Assembly (NCBI RefSeq): GCF_003399765.1
Contig: NZ_NFZV01000007.1
Location: forward strand, 62,001-126,000
DNA: 64,000 nucleotides
Origin: Alkalilimnicola ehrlichii
GTDB lineage: Bacteria > Pseudomonadota > Gammaproteobacteria > Nitrococcales > AK92
Direction of reading: 5' to 3'
This document shows positions 1 through 8,449 of this stretch, piece after piece. Every line of letters starts with the position of its first letter. Position 1 is the stretch's first letter. The notes below the pieces were generated by a model. That model searched no databases, had not been told where the DNA came from, and saw only the letters and a program-made list of their open reading frames with translations. A program made the position numbers and the translations under genes.

Positions 1-31
1 TCCTCGCTTCCCCGCGTGTTCGGCAATCTTG

Positions 32-78
32 GCTAGACAAGTCATTACTAATTAATCTAAGCTTAGCTAAGCTAGACT
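32..78. promoter_or_regulatory. Palindromic operator candidate upstream of the toxin-antitoxin pair
   Basis: A perfect 14-bp palindrome AGCTTAGCTAAGCT lies at 60-73 and is flanked by direct copies of GCTAGAC at 32-38 and 72-78. It sits about 80 bp before the antitoxin start. Phd/YefM-type antitoxins usually repress their own operon by binding such palindromes, so this is a plausible autoregulatory operator. The promoter elements themselves are not clear. Confidence 0.4.
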
Positions 79-150
79 AGGTTTGGGCGGCCAGCGAAGG
101 GATGCGCTACATTCAGCGTTTCCTTAAAGAAAGGGATTAAGGAGTAAGCT

Positions 151-384
151 ATGCAAGTCAACATGCACGAAGCGAAGAGCAAGCTCTCGCAATTGGCCGA
201 GAAGGTGTACCAGGGCGAGCGGGTGGTGATCGCGAAAGCCGGCAAGCCCTATCTGGAGCTTTTGCCGCTGCGCGACGGCCGGCGTCAGCGTACGCCTGGC
301 CGCCTGGCCGGTAAGATCACGATGGCGCCGGACTTTGACGCCACGCCGGACGAGGTGATTCGCGCTTTCGAGGGGCAGGAATGA
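151..384 (+). CDS. Phd/YefM-family type II antitoxin
   Basis: This 77-residue protein is predicted to neutralise the PIN toxin encoded just downstream and to bind its own operator. The N-terminus MQVNMHEAKSKLSQLAEKV is typical of the Phd/YefM fold (start at Met, then N-x-x-E/A-A-K, then a basic DNA-binding strand VVIAKAGKP). The C-terminal third, with APDFDATPDEVIRAFEG, is the usual toxin-wrapping tail of antitoxins paired with PIN proteins. A strong Shine-Dalgarno sequence (AAGGAG) lies 7 bases before the ATG. The stop codon overlaps the toxin start by four bases (ATGA), so the two are translationally coupled. Confidence 0.9.
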   Translation: MQVNMHEAKSKLSQLAEKVYQGERVVIAKAGKPYLELLPLRDGRRQRTPGRLAGKITMAPDFDATPDEVIRAFEGQE

Positions 385-767
385 GACGGCTTTTGCTCGA
401 TACCCATGCGTTTCTCTGGTGGCTGAGCGATGACCCGCAATTGGGTGAGCGTGCGCGCGCGGCGATTGCCGATGAACGTAGCCTCGTGTTTGTCAGCGCG
501 GCCAGCGGCTGGGAGATCGCTATCAAGCGGGCGTTGGGGAAATTAGAAGTGGATGACGACCTCGATGGCATCGTCGAAGAAGAAGGCTTTGAGCATTTGC
601 CGATCACTTTTTTCCATGGCGAGCAGGCCGGTGCGTTGCCGCGACTGCACGCCGACCCCTTCGACCGAATGTTGATCGCGCAGGTGCAGGCCGAAGGGCT
701 GGTGCTGGTCACGGCGGATGAGCAGATACCGCAATACGGCATCCGGGTGATGGATGCGCGGAGGTAA
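381..767 (+). CDS. PIN-domain toxin (VapC-like ribonuclease)
   Basis: This 128-residue PIN protein is the predicted toxin partner of the antitoxin it overlaps by 4 bp. The acidic metal-binding residues expected of a PIN nuclease are visible: LLLDTHAFLWW near the N-terminus (first Asp), the SAASGWEIAIK segment with the Glu, and HADPFDRMLIAQ followed by LVTADEQI with the distal Asp residues. Family members of this type cut RNA in a Mg-dependent way. The length is normal and all catalytic positions are present, so it looks active. The exact RNA target cannot be told from sequence. Confidence 0.9.
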   Translation: MRRLLLDTHAFLWWLSDDPQLGERARAAIADERSLVFVSAASGWEIAIKRALGKLEVDDDLDGIVEEEGFEHLPITFFHGEQAGALPRLHADPFDRMLIAQVQAEGLVLVTADEQIPQYGIRVMDARR

Positions 768-1190
768 TAACATGAACGACCCTTTATCTCGCCCCTATCT
801 GTCGGCGTAGTTGTTGCCTGACCTGCGCAAAGATAAGACTGAAATCGGATCTTTCTAGGTCGCCGATTAAAAATAGACTAAGCCGTAGAGGAGCAAAGGA
901 ACAAGAGGCCATCCAATCAACCGGCGTTGTGCCGGGCGGGTGCTTGTTGGTTGGCCGACGAAGGCTGCGACTAGCGCGCCGAGAGGTGTTGTTGCTGCAT
1001 TGGCATTATGCGGAGTCCGAAGCGCCCGTTTGATCTTTCGCAAATTTACCTTCCAAGCGTTTCGGGATCAGCCGCTGACGGTTATGGTACGCTGCCCCCG
1101 AGAACGGCACGATGATCCATGCCGGAAAAACAAACGCTAAACCTCGCTTTTGCCCCGGCCGACCTACTCACCGCAGATCCGAAAATAATC
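768..1190. other. Intergenic stretch without a recognised gene
   Basis: The 420 bases between the PIN toxin and the ankyrin kinase hold no convincing open frame. An in-frame ATG at 1119 could extend the kinase by 24 residues. The paralogue at 12566 begins MAENAPFETLL, which aligns with the ATG at 1191, so 1119 was not chosen as the start. The promoter of the kinase must lie here, but I cannot place it. Confidence 0.5.
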
Positions 1191-4100
1191 ATGGCAAATA
1201 ATACTTCGCATCCAATGCACCTCGTTTTGGTTACGTCGCAAGCGCGACGGCCGGTACATCTGCAAGGGGAGTCCATCGCCCGGGGTGGCGAGGGCACGAT
1301 CTATCGATTAGCCGGCGATCCGCCGCTGGTGGCTAAGCTCTACCACCGCCCGGATTTACAGCGCCGCGCGAAGGTCGAAGCCATGCTGGCGGATCCGCCC
1401 GAGCTTCCGGTGCTGGAGCGGCGGGGGCGGCGTTACGTCCAGCTGACTTGGCCGGTGGGTCTGCTGGAGGATGCGCGCGGCAACTTCTTCGGCTACGCGA
1501 TGCCGCTGGTGGATCTGCGTCGCGCGACGTTGCTGGATAACCTCCTTTCCGCAAAGGCGCGCCGCGCCTATGACTTACCGGAGCATTACCGGTATCGGGT
1601 GACGGCGGCATATAACCTCGCGCACCTAATTGCCGAACTGCATGCCCACGGGCATCACGTCATCGATCTAAAGCCTGGGAATATCAACGTTTACTCCGAC
1701 CAGGGGGCTGTAGCACTACTCGATACCGACGGTTTCAGTATTCGTGGGGATGCCGAGCGTTTTCCGGCACAGGTGTTCACGGACGGCTATATCGCGCCGG
1801 AGGCCTTGCGGCAGGGCCTGACTGCGGATCGGTTGGGCGAGGAGCAGGACCGCTTCGCGCTCGCGGTTATTCTGTTCCAGCTGCTCAACCAAGGGCTGCA
1901 CCCCTATCAGGGCGTGCCCAGGCCGGGTGCGCAAGTGCCGCCAAGCAATGGGGAGCGCATCCGAGCGGGGCTTTATGCGTATGGGAGACGGTCCAATGCG
2001 CTGTTACTGCCTTCGCCATGGAGTACTCACCGCTTCTTCGCCGCTTCGACACGCGCTTTGTTCGATCAGGCGTTCGAGCATGAGCGGCACCGGCCTTCCG
2101 CAGCCGAGTGGACCGAGCACCTGCGTACGCTTCTGCAGCCGGGCGGGCTTCGGCAGTGCGAGCGGGTTGCGGATCATGCCTATTTCACAGACACCTGCGG
2201 TCTGTGTGCCTTGCAGGATGGTACGCAAGATGCCCAGACACCGCCGCCAAGCGTTAGCGCGGCATCCGTCGGTGCGGCTAGTACGACATCAGGCAGTGCG
2301 GCTAATGTGCAGCCGGCGAGTGCGAATCGCCGATCAACGCCTTGGCGCTGGGTCGCAGGCGGAATGGCTGCGGCGGTGTTGGCCGTCGCCGTTGCGCTGC
2401 CCTGGTATTGGGGAGCGTCTCCCGAATCGGCTTTGTTCAAGGCTATCGGCAGAGACGACGCAACGCGTGCAGTGCAGCTGACCGAGGAGCACGCATTCAA
2501 CCTCTCGGCGGACTATTGGCGTATCGAGTATGAGGATTTGCTTGAACATGCATTGGCTTCGAACAGTGAGCAGACGCTCCGTGCACTTATTCCTCACTGG
2601 CAAGATCGGATAGCGGACGATCCCGGCTACTGGCTGGAGCGGGCGCTGCGGGCGAACTCCGCACGCAATTTCGGCTTGGTGTACCAAGCGGCCGCTACCC
2701 CGGTACTGGACGAGCAGCTCCGCGGCCTATTGCGTGCCCGGGTCTTCGACCATGCGGACCTTGAATTGCGGAACGTGCTGCGGGAAAGCGCGGCGGGTGA
2801 GCGCGAGTGGGGCGCGGTGCGCGAAGTGGCGCGACAAGAGAGTTTGCGCGAGGGGACTCGGCCGGCATTGGTGCGTTTTCTGCAAGGGGCCTATCAAGAA
2901 GCAGGTGCGATCGCCACCCCCGAGGGGCTTGCCGTGGCCAACGATGAGTGGCGCATACTGGCGGCTCTTGCCGAGGACGGTGCCGATCTGGCAGCGCCAT
3001 CGGCGGGGCCATACGCGGAGCAGCCGGTTGCTCTGGCGGACCTTGCTGTGCGAAACGCTGCCGCTAGCGCGCTGGCGGTGCTGGTCCAGTACGATCAGCG
3101 ATTGCCACAGCCTCAGGCGGCGTATTCGCCCGAGCTGTTGCAGGCCGGTCTGTGTCTTGCTCTCTTCCAAGGCTGGACGAGACCGGTCGAACACTTTTTG
3201 AGCCATCAGGTTCCGTTTCCCATAGCCTGCCATGAGCCGGCTACCGACAGGTCAGTCGATGCTCTGGACCTGGCGCTTGAGAAGGCTCCGGCGACGGCCG
3301 TTCAGCTTATCGGGAAGGGTTATCCGTTCGATGACCTGCATTTTCTCGATGCATTGGTAAATGCTCCGGTTGCGGTGGTCGATGCTTATCTGGCGCAAGG
3401 AGCCGCGCTTGACCGCCTGTACGAGTTCGATAGCGCGGATGTGCCGGGGCACGGTCGTCAGACGCCGCTGACCCTGGCGGCGCAACTTGGCCGTGACGAC
3501 TTGGTCGAACTTTTCCTTAGCCGGGGAGCGGCGGTCGATGAGCCGGCAGCGCACGGTTTCACTGCGCTGATGCATGCGGCCATGCGGCCGGGCAACGCGC
3601 GGGTAGCGCGTTTGCTGCTCGATGCGGGGAGCGATCCACAGCGGCGCAATGCCAATGGCGATAATCCGTTGCTTGTGGCTGCCAGGCATGGTGCCGAGGA
3701 TGTTGCTGAGGTTTTGCCCAACCCGAGCCCCGAGGATCGGGCGCGGGCCTTGCGATACTGGGCCGGGAGCGGCAGCGTCGGTCAAGTCGAGGCGCTATTG
3801 CAAAGTGATCGGATGCCCCAGGACGCGCTCGATCAGGCCCTGCTTCGCGCGCTCGGCGCCGACGAGCTGAGCGACCGTCATCTTAAAACGGCCCGCCTGC
3901 TGCTCGAGCGCGATGCCCGCATTGTGGGCGATGCGAGCGTCTATCATCGCCTAATTGGAGCGCCGTTCCCGGATGAAGAGATTGAGGCGCTGGTAGAGCT
4001 GTTTGGACGCCATGGCGGTCTTGACGGCCAATATGATGGCGACACGCCGCTCTCCCGTGCGGTAACGCTTGGCCGCTGCGGGCTTATTCCCGCACTGGTC

Positions 4101-4628
4101 GCGGCGGGAGCACCGATCAACCAGCCGGATGCCGAAGGCCGTTCAGCGTTGATGGTCCAGATGCAGCAGCCGGCGTTAGGTAGGAGCGCACCTCAAAGCA
4201 GCTTTTCGGACTGTGTAGGGACGCTGCTGTCGGCCGGGGCTGATCCCAACTTCGAATCGTCCAGCGGTGACACGCCGTTGTCTCTGCTTGGTGTCGGTTT
4301 CGGCCAAGAGCCCAATTCGACGCGCAGTGGCCCTGCAGGAGCGCCGCTGCTTAGGGAGCATCGGCAGGCACTGGGTTTGTTGGTACGTGCGGGAGGGGAT
4401 TTGAACCGCCGCAACCGCCACGGTCAGTCGCCCTTCGTGCACGCGGCTCGGCATGGCAATAATGAGTTCGTTCGCCTGGGCTTGGAAATCGGTGGCGATC
4501 CCTGCGACATCACGGAAGAAATAGTCCGTTTGGGCGGCGATGAGTTCTTCTACTCTGACTGGAACGGGGAAATCAGTGCGTTTTTTCAGAGCAACATGTT
4601 TGGATGCTCGTTACCGCCTAGGGAGTAG
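1191..4628 (+). CDS. YegI-type protein kinase fused to a membrane helix and ankyrin repeats
   Basis: The product of 1145 residues has three parts. Residues 1-350 form a Ser/Thr kinase-like domain resembling E. coli YegI: glycine loop RGGEGTIYRL (about 28-37), Lys49 in VAKLY, catalytic Asp159 and Asn164 in HVIDLKPGN, and a DFG-like DTDGF with Asp180. It ends with the YegI-like Cys motif TDTCGLCAL. After an Ala/Ser-rich linker, one hydrophobic segment (about 385-408) should span the membrane. The remaining 740 residues include ankyrin-like repeats at about 757-850, 949-990 and 1077-1105 (for example TPLTLAAQLGRDDLVELFL). If the kinase is cytoplasmic, the ankyrin part is periplasmic. All kinase key residues are present, so activity is plausible. 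The role is unknown; the neighbouring IgaA-like gene suggests envelope signalling (inference). Confidence 0.85.
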   Translation: MANNTSHPMHLVLVTSQARRPVHLQGESIARGGEGTIYRLAGDPPLVAKLYHRPDLQRRAKVEAMLADPPELPVLERRGRRYVQLTWPVGLLEDARGNFFGYAMPLVDLRRATLLDNLLSAKARRAYDLPEHYRYRVTAAYNLAHLIAELHAHGHHVIDLKPGNINVYSDQGAVALLDTDGFSIRGDAERFPAQVFTDGYIAPEALRQGLTADRLGEEQDRFALAVILFQLLNQGLHPYQGVPRPGAQVPPSNGERIRAGLYAYGRRSNALLLPSPWSTHRFFAASTRALFDQAFEHERHRPSAAEWTEHLRTLLQPGGLRQCERVADHAYFTDTCGLCALQDGTQDAQTPPPSVSAASVGAASTTSGSAANVQPASANRRSTPWRWVAGGMAAAVLAVAVALPWYWGASPESALFKAIGRDDATRAVQLTEEHAFNLSADYWRIEYEDLLEHALASNSEQTLRALIPHWQDRIADDPGYWLERALRANSARNFGLVYQAAATPVLDEQLRGLLRARVFDHADLELRNVLRESAAGEREWGAVREVARQESLREGTRPALVRFLQGAYQEAGAIATPEGLAVANDEWRILAALAEDGADLAAPSAGPYAEQPVALADLAVRNAAASALAVLVQYDQRLPQPQAAYSPELLQAGLCLALFQGWTRPVEHFLSHQVPFPIACHEPATDRSVDALDLALEKAPATAVQLIGKGYPFDDLHFLDALVNAPVAVVDAYLAQGAALDRLYEFDSADVPGHGRQTPLTLAAQLGRDDLVELFLSRGAAVDEPAAHGFTALMHAAMRPGNARVARLLLDAGSDPQRRNANGDNPLLVAARHGAEDVAEVLPNPSPEDRARALRYWAGSGSVGQVEALLQSDRMPQDALDQALLRALGADELSDRHLKTARLLLERDARIVGDASVYHRLIGAPFPDEEIEALVELFGRHGGLDGQYDGDTPLSRAVTLGRCGLIPALVAAGAPINQPDAEGRSALMVQMQQPALGRSAPQSSFSDCVGTLLSAGADPNFESSSGDTPLSLLGVGFGQEPNSTRSGPAGAPLLREHRQALGLLVRAGGDLNRRNRHGQSPFVHAARHGNNEFVRLGLEIGGDPCDITEEIVRLGGDEFFYSDWNGEISAFFQSNMFGCSLPPRE

Positions 4629-4649
4629 GGCAGGGCGATCGCTACCAAG

Positions 4650-4711
4650 CAGGCATTACGAACAATAATGCCTGGGCGAGGTTCGCTGTTTTGAATGCGC
4701 GAACCCCGCCC
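4650..4711. terminator. Two hairpins between convergent genes
   Basis: CAGGCATTA at 4650-4658 pairs with TAATGCCTG at 4666-4674. Directly after it, GGGCGAGGTTCGC at 4674-4686 pairs imperfectly with the GC-rich segment ending at 4711. The two hairpins fill the 100-bp gap between the convergent kinase and IgaA-like genes. They probably act as terminators for both, although a clear U-tract is missing. Confidence 0.5.
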
Positions 4712-4731
4712 GAGGCGGTCGAGCGATTCCG

Positions 4732-6960
4732 TTAGCGAGGCAGTGCTGCGTAATGCGCGTCTATGGCCTGCTTGCGTTTTTCGGCGCGGGCGAACTTCAG
4801 TAGCCACAGAGCGCCGTGTATCGCCAGCACCAGCATGCCCATGAGTAATGCGGCTAAACGAAGTGCGGCGGGGAGGACGTTCTCCGGTACTCGCTCGGCG
4901 GTGACTTCGAGAATCAAGCCGCCGTTGTTGTCGCTGCGGTGGCCCGTAACCAGTCCGGTCAGATCCAGCGGCCATAGGCCTTCGTCGCCAGATAAGGCCT
5001 GATAAGCCCGCCATTGCACTTCCCACGGTGTCAGGTCGCTATTGGCGTTTGCGCTCGGGAATACCGCTTGGACATAGTTCTGGGGTGCCGAGTAACGCAG
5101 TATTTCGGCATCCGCCGGCGCTAGCGGCAGCACGACGCCGCCTTGTTGGCTGCGGTTCGCGTCGCGCAGGTGAGGGGTGTACTGAGCCGTCATTTGTGCT
5201 GCGCCCAGCTGTTCTAGGTGCGAACGTAAGTTTCTTACCGTGGATCGATTGGCGGCCCCGCTGTGTAACTGCTCGCTACGAGCATATTCCACGAGCGCGT
5301 TCCAGTTGTCCGGGGCCGGCGTATCGCCGAAGAAGGCGACATTCGATAGCAGTAAGTTCCGCAATTGGCCGCAGGCTCGGGCCGACCCGGAGGTACGGCT
5401 CGTGCACTCGCGGTCGATGGCGAGGATCAGTTCGCCGAGGTTGTTGAGGCGGTGTACCTCGGTGGTGCCCCCGCGGTGGTTGCCGCTGCGGATCGCCTCC
5501 ATTTGCACCATCAGCTCCAGCCTGCGGTCGCGTTGCGTGCTTAGGAGCTCGCCGTTATAGAGACGAACCAGCTCCGGGTCGAGTTCGACATCGGCAACCT
5601 GCGGCGCCGGCGCGCCCCAGCGTACTTGGCGGCAGCTCACCTCCCGCAAACCGTCATGGTCGTCTTGGGGCAGCTGGCAGCGCACCTCTCCTTGAAGGCG
5701 AACCATGGTGCCCGGACTCGGCGGCTGAGCCAGTACCCGTTCCGGGTCGGTCAGCGTTTGCGGTTCGCCGTTCAATAGCGCCGCTTGTACATGCGCGGTA
5801 TCCAGTCTGATTTGGTCGTTGTTGATCAAAGCAATGGCCACCATCAAGCAGCCGGTGAGCGCGAGCAATAAGTGCTTCCCCCAGTGGATAGGAGGGAAGT
5901 GGCGGGTCTCGTTGTCGAGCGAGAGGGTATTGCCGTAGCGCACGATGGTCTGGTCGTCGACCCTGACATCGAGATCTACCGTCGCATCGGACTTGGCGGT
6001 GAAAAACGGCGCCCAGTGCTTGGGTAGCGTCACCGGCAGGTCGGAGCCGACGTAAAGTTGCCAGCGCTGCGTGTTGTCGCTCGGGTTGCGCCATTCGAGC
6101 AGCGTTAGTTTGCCGCGGACGTGGTTTACCGGTTGCGGCGGTTTGGCTTTGCGCCGGCGCAGGAGCAGCCATTGGCCGAGTACCAGTAGCGCAACACTTG
6201 CGATTACCCAAGGCCAGGGGCTTAGGCTGTTGCCCGCGATAAGGAGCGAGATGAAACTGGCTAGCATGGCCAGTGCGGCCAGTATGCCGTAGCCCGGATG
6301 GTTGCGGGCGGCGGCCTCGGCTGGGGTTTCTTCTCGTTGCCCGAGCACCTGCGCGGATTCGATGGCCTGCGCTTCCGGGTGCTCGGCTTTGGTGTTGTCG
6401 GCACTCGACTCGGGCGCGGCGTGTGCTTGCGCGTCGGCGGCGGCAGACTCGGCTACCGACAGCGCTCCTGTGTCGCCTGACGTCCACCGCTCTTGGCGCT
6501 TGCGTTCGGCTTGGGCGCGCGCGTAGCCGCCGCGGATGTCGAAGGCATCGTTCAGTCGTACGACGAGGGCAAACTTTGGCGTTAGCACCACTTCGGCGAC
6601 ATTGTGTGGGGCGAGGAAGACGGTGGCATCGTAAGGCAGCACGACCTCGACGCCGCCGATGGTGTCGTGCATGGTTTCGCCGCCGTTGCCGCCGGAAATA
6701 CCGTGGCGTAGATACGGCCCTTCGATCCGAAAGACGGAATCCGCCAGCAGCTCGACGGTTGGCACCGGGCTGAGCGACTCGTTATCAAGCGCCTCGATAC
6801 AGGCCCGTTCTTCTTTATCGAGTAAGCGAATGGCCTGGCCGTCTTGCCGCAGCTCGCGCATGGCGGCCTTGTTATCGGCGCGGCGGGAGTAATAGCTGAT
6901 GAGGCTAACGATCGATGAGACGATGATGATGGCGAAAAGAATGAGTTGTAAGGTGGCCAT
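4732..6960 (-). CDS. IgaA/UmoB-family inner-membrane protein
   Basis: This 742-residue protein matches the architecture of enterobacterial IgaA (YrfF, about 710 residues), which restrains the Rcs envelope-stress phosphorelay. Visible are an N-terminal membrane helix (2-22), two helices at about 222-244 and 251-268, one at about 364-380, and a last one near 698-722. The cytoplasmic segment holds LPKHWAPFF and VRYGNTLSLDNETRHFP, which align with YPAHWQPYI and VRQGRYLSLHDEVKNFP as I recall the E. coli protein. The large periplasmic part carries four cysteines (428, 443, 519, 530) at positions equivalent to the four in IgaA. The start at 6960 (MATLQLILFAII) was chosen because the helix begins there; an upstream start at 7059 would add 33 unlikely residues. 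No rcs genes are nearby. Confidence 0.85.
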   Translation of the reverse strand: MATLQLILFAIIIVSSIVSLISYYSRRADNKAAMRELRQDGQAIRLLDKEERACIEALDNESLSPVPTVELLADSVFRIEGPYLRHGISGGNGGETMHDTIGGVEVVLPYDATVFLAPHNVAEVVLTPKFALVVRLNDAFDIRGGYARAQAERKRQERWTSGDTGALSVAESAAADAQAHAAPESSADNTKAEHPEAQAIESAQVLGQREETPAEAAARNHPGYGILAALAMLASFISLLIAGNSLSPWPWVIASVALLVLGQWLLLRRRKAKPPQPVNHVRGKLTLLEWRNPSDNTQRWQLYVGSDLPVTLPKHWAPFFTAKSDATVDLDVRVDDQTIVRYGNTLSLDNETRHFPPIHWGKHLLLALTGCLMVAIALINNDQIRLDTAHVQAALLNGEPQTLTDPERVLAQPPSPGTMVRLQGEVRCQLPQDDHDGLREVSCRQVRWGAPAPQVADVELDPELVRLYNGELLSTQRDRRLELMVQMEAIRSGNHRGGTTEVHRLNNLGELILAIDRECTSRTSGSARACGQLRNLLLSNVAFFGDTPAPDNWNALVEYARSEQLHSGAANRSTVRNLRSHLEQLGAAQMTAQYTPHLRDANRSQQGGVVLPLAPADAEILRYSAPQNYVQAVFPSANANSDLTPWEVQWRAYQALSGDEGLWPLDLTGLVTGHRSDNNGGLILEVTAERVPENVLPAALRLAALLMGMLVLAIHGALWLLKFARAEKRKQAIDAHYAALPR

Positions 6961-7372
6961 AACCAATCCGTACTGTTCGGCGGGTAGCGTAGAGAGGCAT
7001 TGCTCAGGCAGCCGTAGAACGGCGGCCGGGCTACCCGTTCCCCCCAAGTTACAGGCCAAGTGGCTGGCCTGACGAAAACGACGCCTCTACTGGAGCTTTA
7101 TTACTTCCGGAAGAGCTGATGTGTTGTTTGCGCGTCGTCGTGGAAAGCGGTGCGTTAACCATCCCCCTACATGATCAAGGCGCCGCTGAAGAGGCTTATA
7201 TTAATTCAGGAAGGTGGAAAAGATCTAATTTCACTATTTGATTTAACGCCCATAGGCGCTTGGAGCAGAGGAGGGGCGGGCTGTTTAGCGGCTTGTCGAG
7301 TTGGAGCGACGCGCCGGGGAGGCGCGCCGCTTCATACTTAGTGGTCGAGCGGCCGATCCGCTACTGGCCGGA
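6961..7372. other. Intergenic stretch, promoter side of the igaA-like gene
   Basis: About 410 bases separate the igaA-like start from the end of the phosphatase gene. Open frames here are only antisense shadows. The stretch should hold the igaA-like promoter, reading leftwards. I see no clear operator or hairpin in it. Confidence 0.4.
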
Positions 7373-8424
7373 TTAGTCTTCTTGCGCGGCCAGTGCGCCA
7401 CGACGCACGAAGCTGCGTTCGAAGACGAGTTCCGGCGTGCCGTCGGTATCGACTTCATAGGCGGCGCCGTAGAAGGTGTCGCCGATGATTTCGATCCAGA
7501 AGAAACCGCTGACCTCGCCCGCCTGATAGAAGCTTGAGTTGGCTTGCAGGCTGCTTAGCGGCCTTTGTTTCGCGCCGGCGCCGCTGACGATGAACTCGGT
7601 GTTGGGGCAGTCTTCCACGGGCGGCAGCCATTGCAGGTCGTGATCGTGGCCGGCGAAGAATACGTCGACATGCTCGCAAACCGTTTTTCCAGAAACCGTT
7701 TATAGCGTATGCCTAGGCCGGGGATGAGATCGTAGCGGCCGGCATTGCCGTGGCGCCCGTTGGAAATGTAGGGGTAATGGGCGAAAGCGAAACGCCAGGT
7801 TGCCGGCGACCTTTCCACCGTGCTCAGAAACCACCGCGTTTGGGTTTCTTTATAGCCGGTGATGGGGCCGCGGTTGGGGTGATTATCGCCGGGCGTGACG
7901 AGCGGGTTCGAATCTAAGGACATGAATAAGGCATGTTCGTGCTCAACCGAATAATAGCGGTAAGGCATGTACCATTTCTCGCTGCTCCGGTCGGCACGGT
8001 AGTGGTAGGCAACCTGATTTTGGCCCTGATCGTTGTAGAGCCCGAGCCCGGTCAGCAGGGAATTGTCGTGGTTGCCGAGGGTCATGTAGAAGGTGAAGTC
8101 GAGGTTACGGTAGGGGAGTTCGAATTTTTCCTCGAATTGAGGGTCGTAGGGGCTGCCGGCGCCGACCTCGTAGATGTTGTCGCCAAGGCCTAGGGCGAAG
8201 TCGCAGCCGCGTTCGAGGCAGACTTGCTGCATGGCGTCGGCCACACGGTATTGGCGCTCGCCGCCGGTGCCGGTATCGCCAACGGCGATAAAGCGCAGCG
8301 TCGGTTGCGTTTCCTCTTGCGGCGGATTGTTGTCGGCGCTGTCGTTGTTGTCCGACTCGCTGCCGCAGCCTTGCAATGCCAACAGGAAGGCGAGCAAAGC
8401 CGCGCTATAAGCTAAGCGTTTCAT
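7373..8424 (-). CDS. Exported metallophosphatase (purple acid phosphatase type), frameshifted in this sequence
   Basis: This is a lipoprotein: the N-terminus ends in LLALQGC, a lipobox with the Cys to be acylated. The mature part carries the metallophosphoesterase motif series AVGDTG, GLGDNIYE, LGNHDN, FAHYPYIS and finally AGHDHDLQW. It resembles ACP5-like acid phosphatases that release phosphate from esters in the periplasm. The frame breaks at an A5 run of the coding strand (T5 at 7684-7688). Restoring one A gives LEKTVCEHVDVFFAGHDHD and an intact protein of 350 residues, including the last metal motif. Without it the ORF runs 289 residues with a nonsense tail. It lies 25 bp after phoD and is probably cotranscribed with it. 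Confidence 0.85.
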
Positions 8425-8449
8425 CGATGTTCTCCGGTTGCGCGTGGTG

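Noticed and set aside
7684-7688. Programmed ribosomal frameshifting at the A5/T5 runs
   Set aside because: No slippery heptamer plus pseudoknot is evident, and the same type of lesion occurs in many unrelated genes, which favours sequence error.
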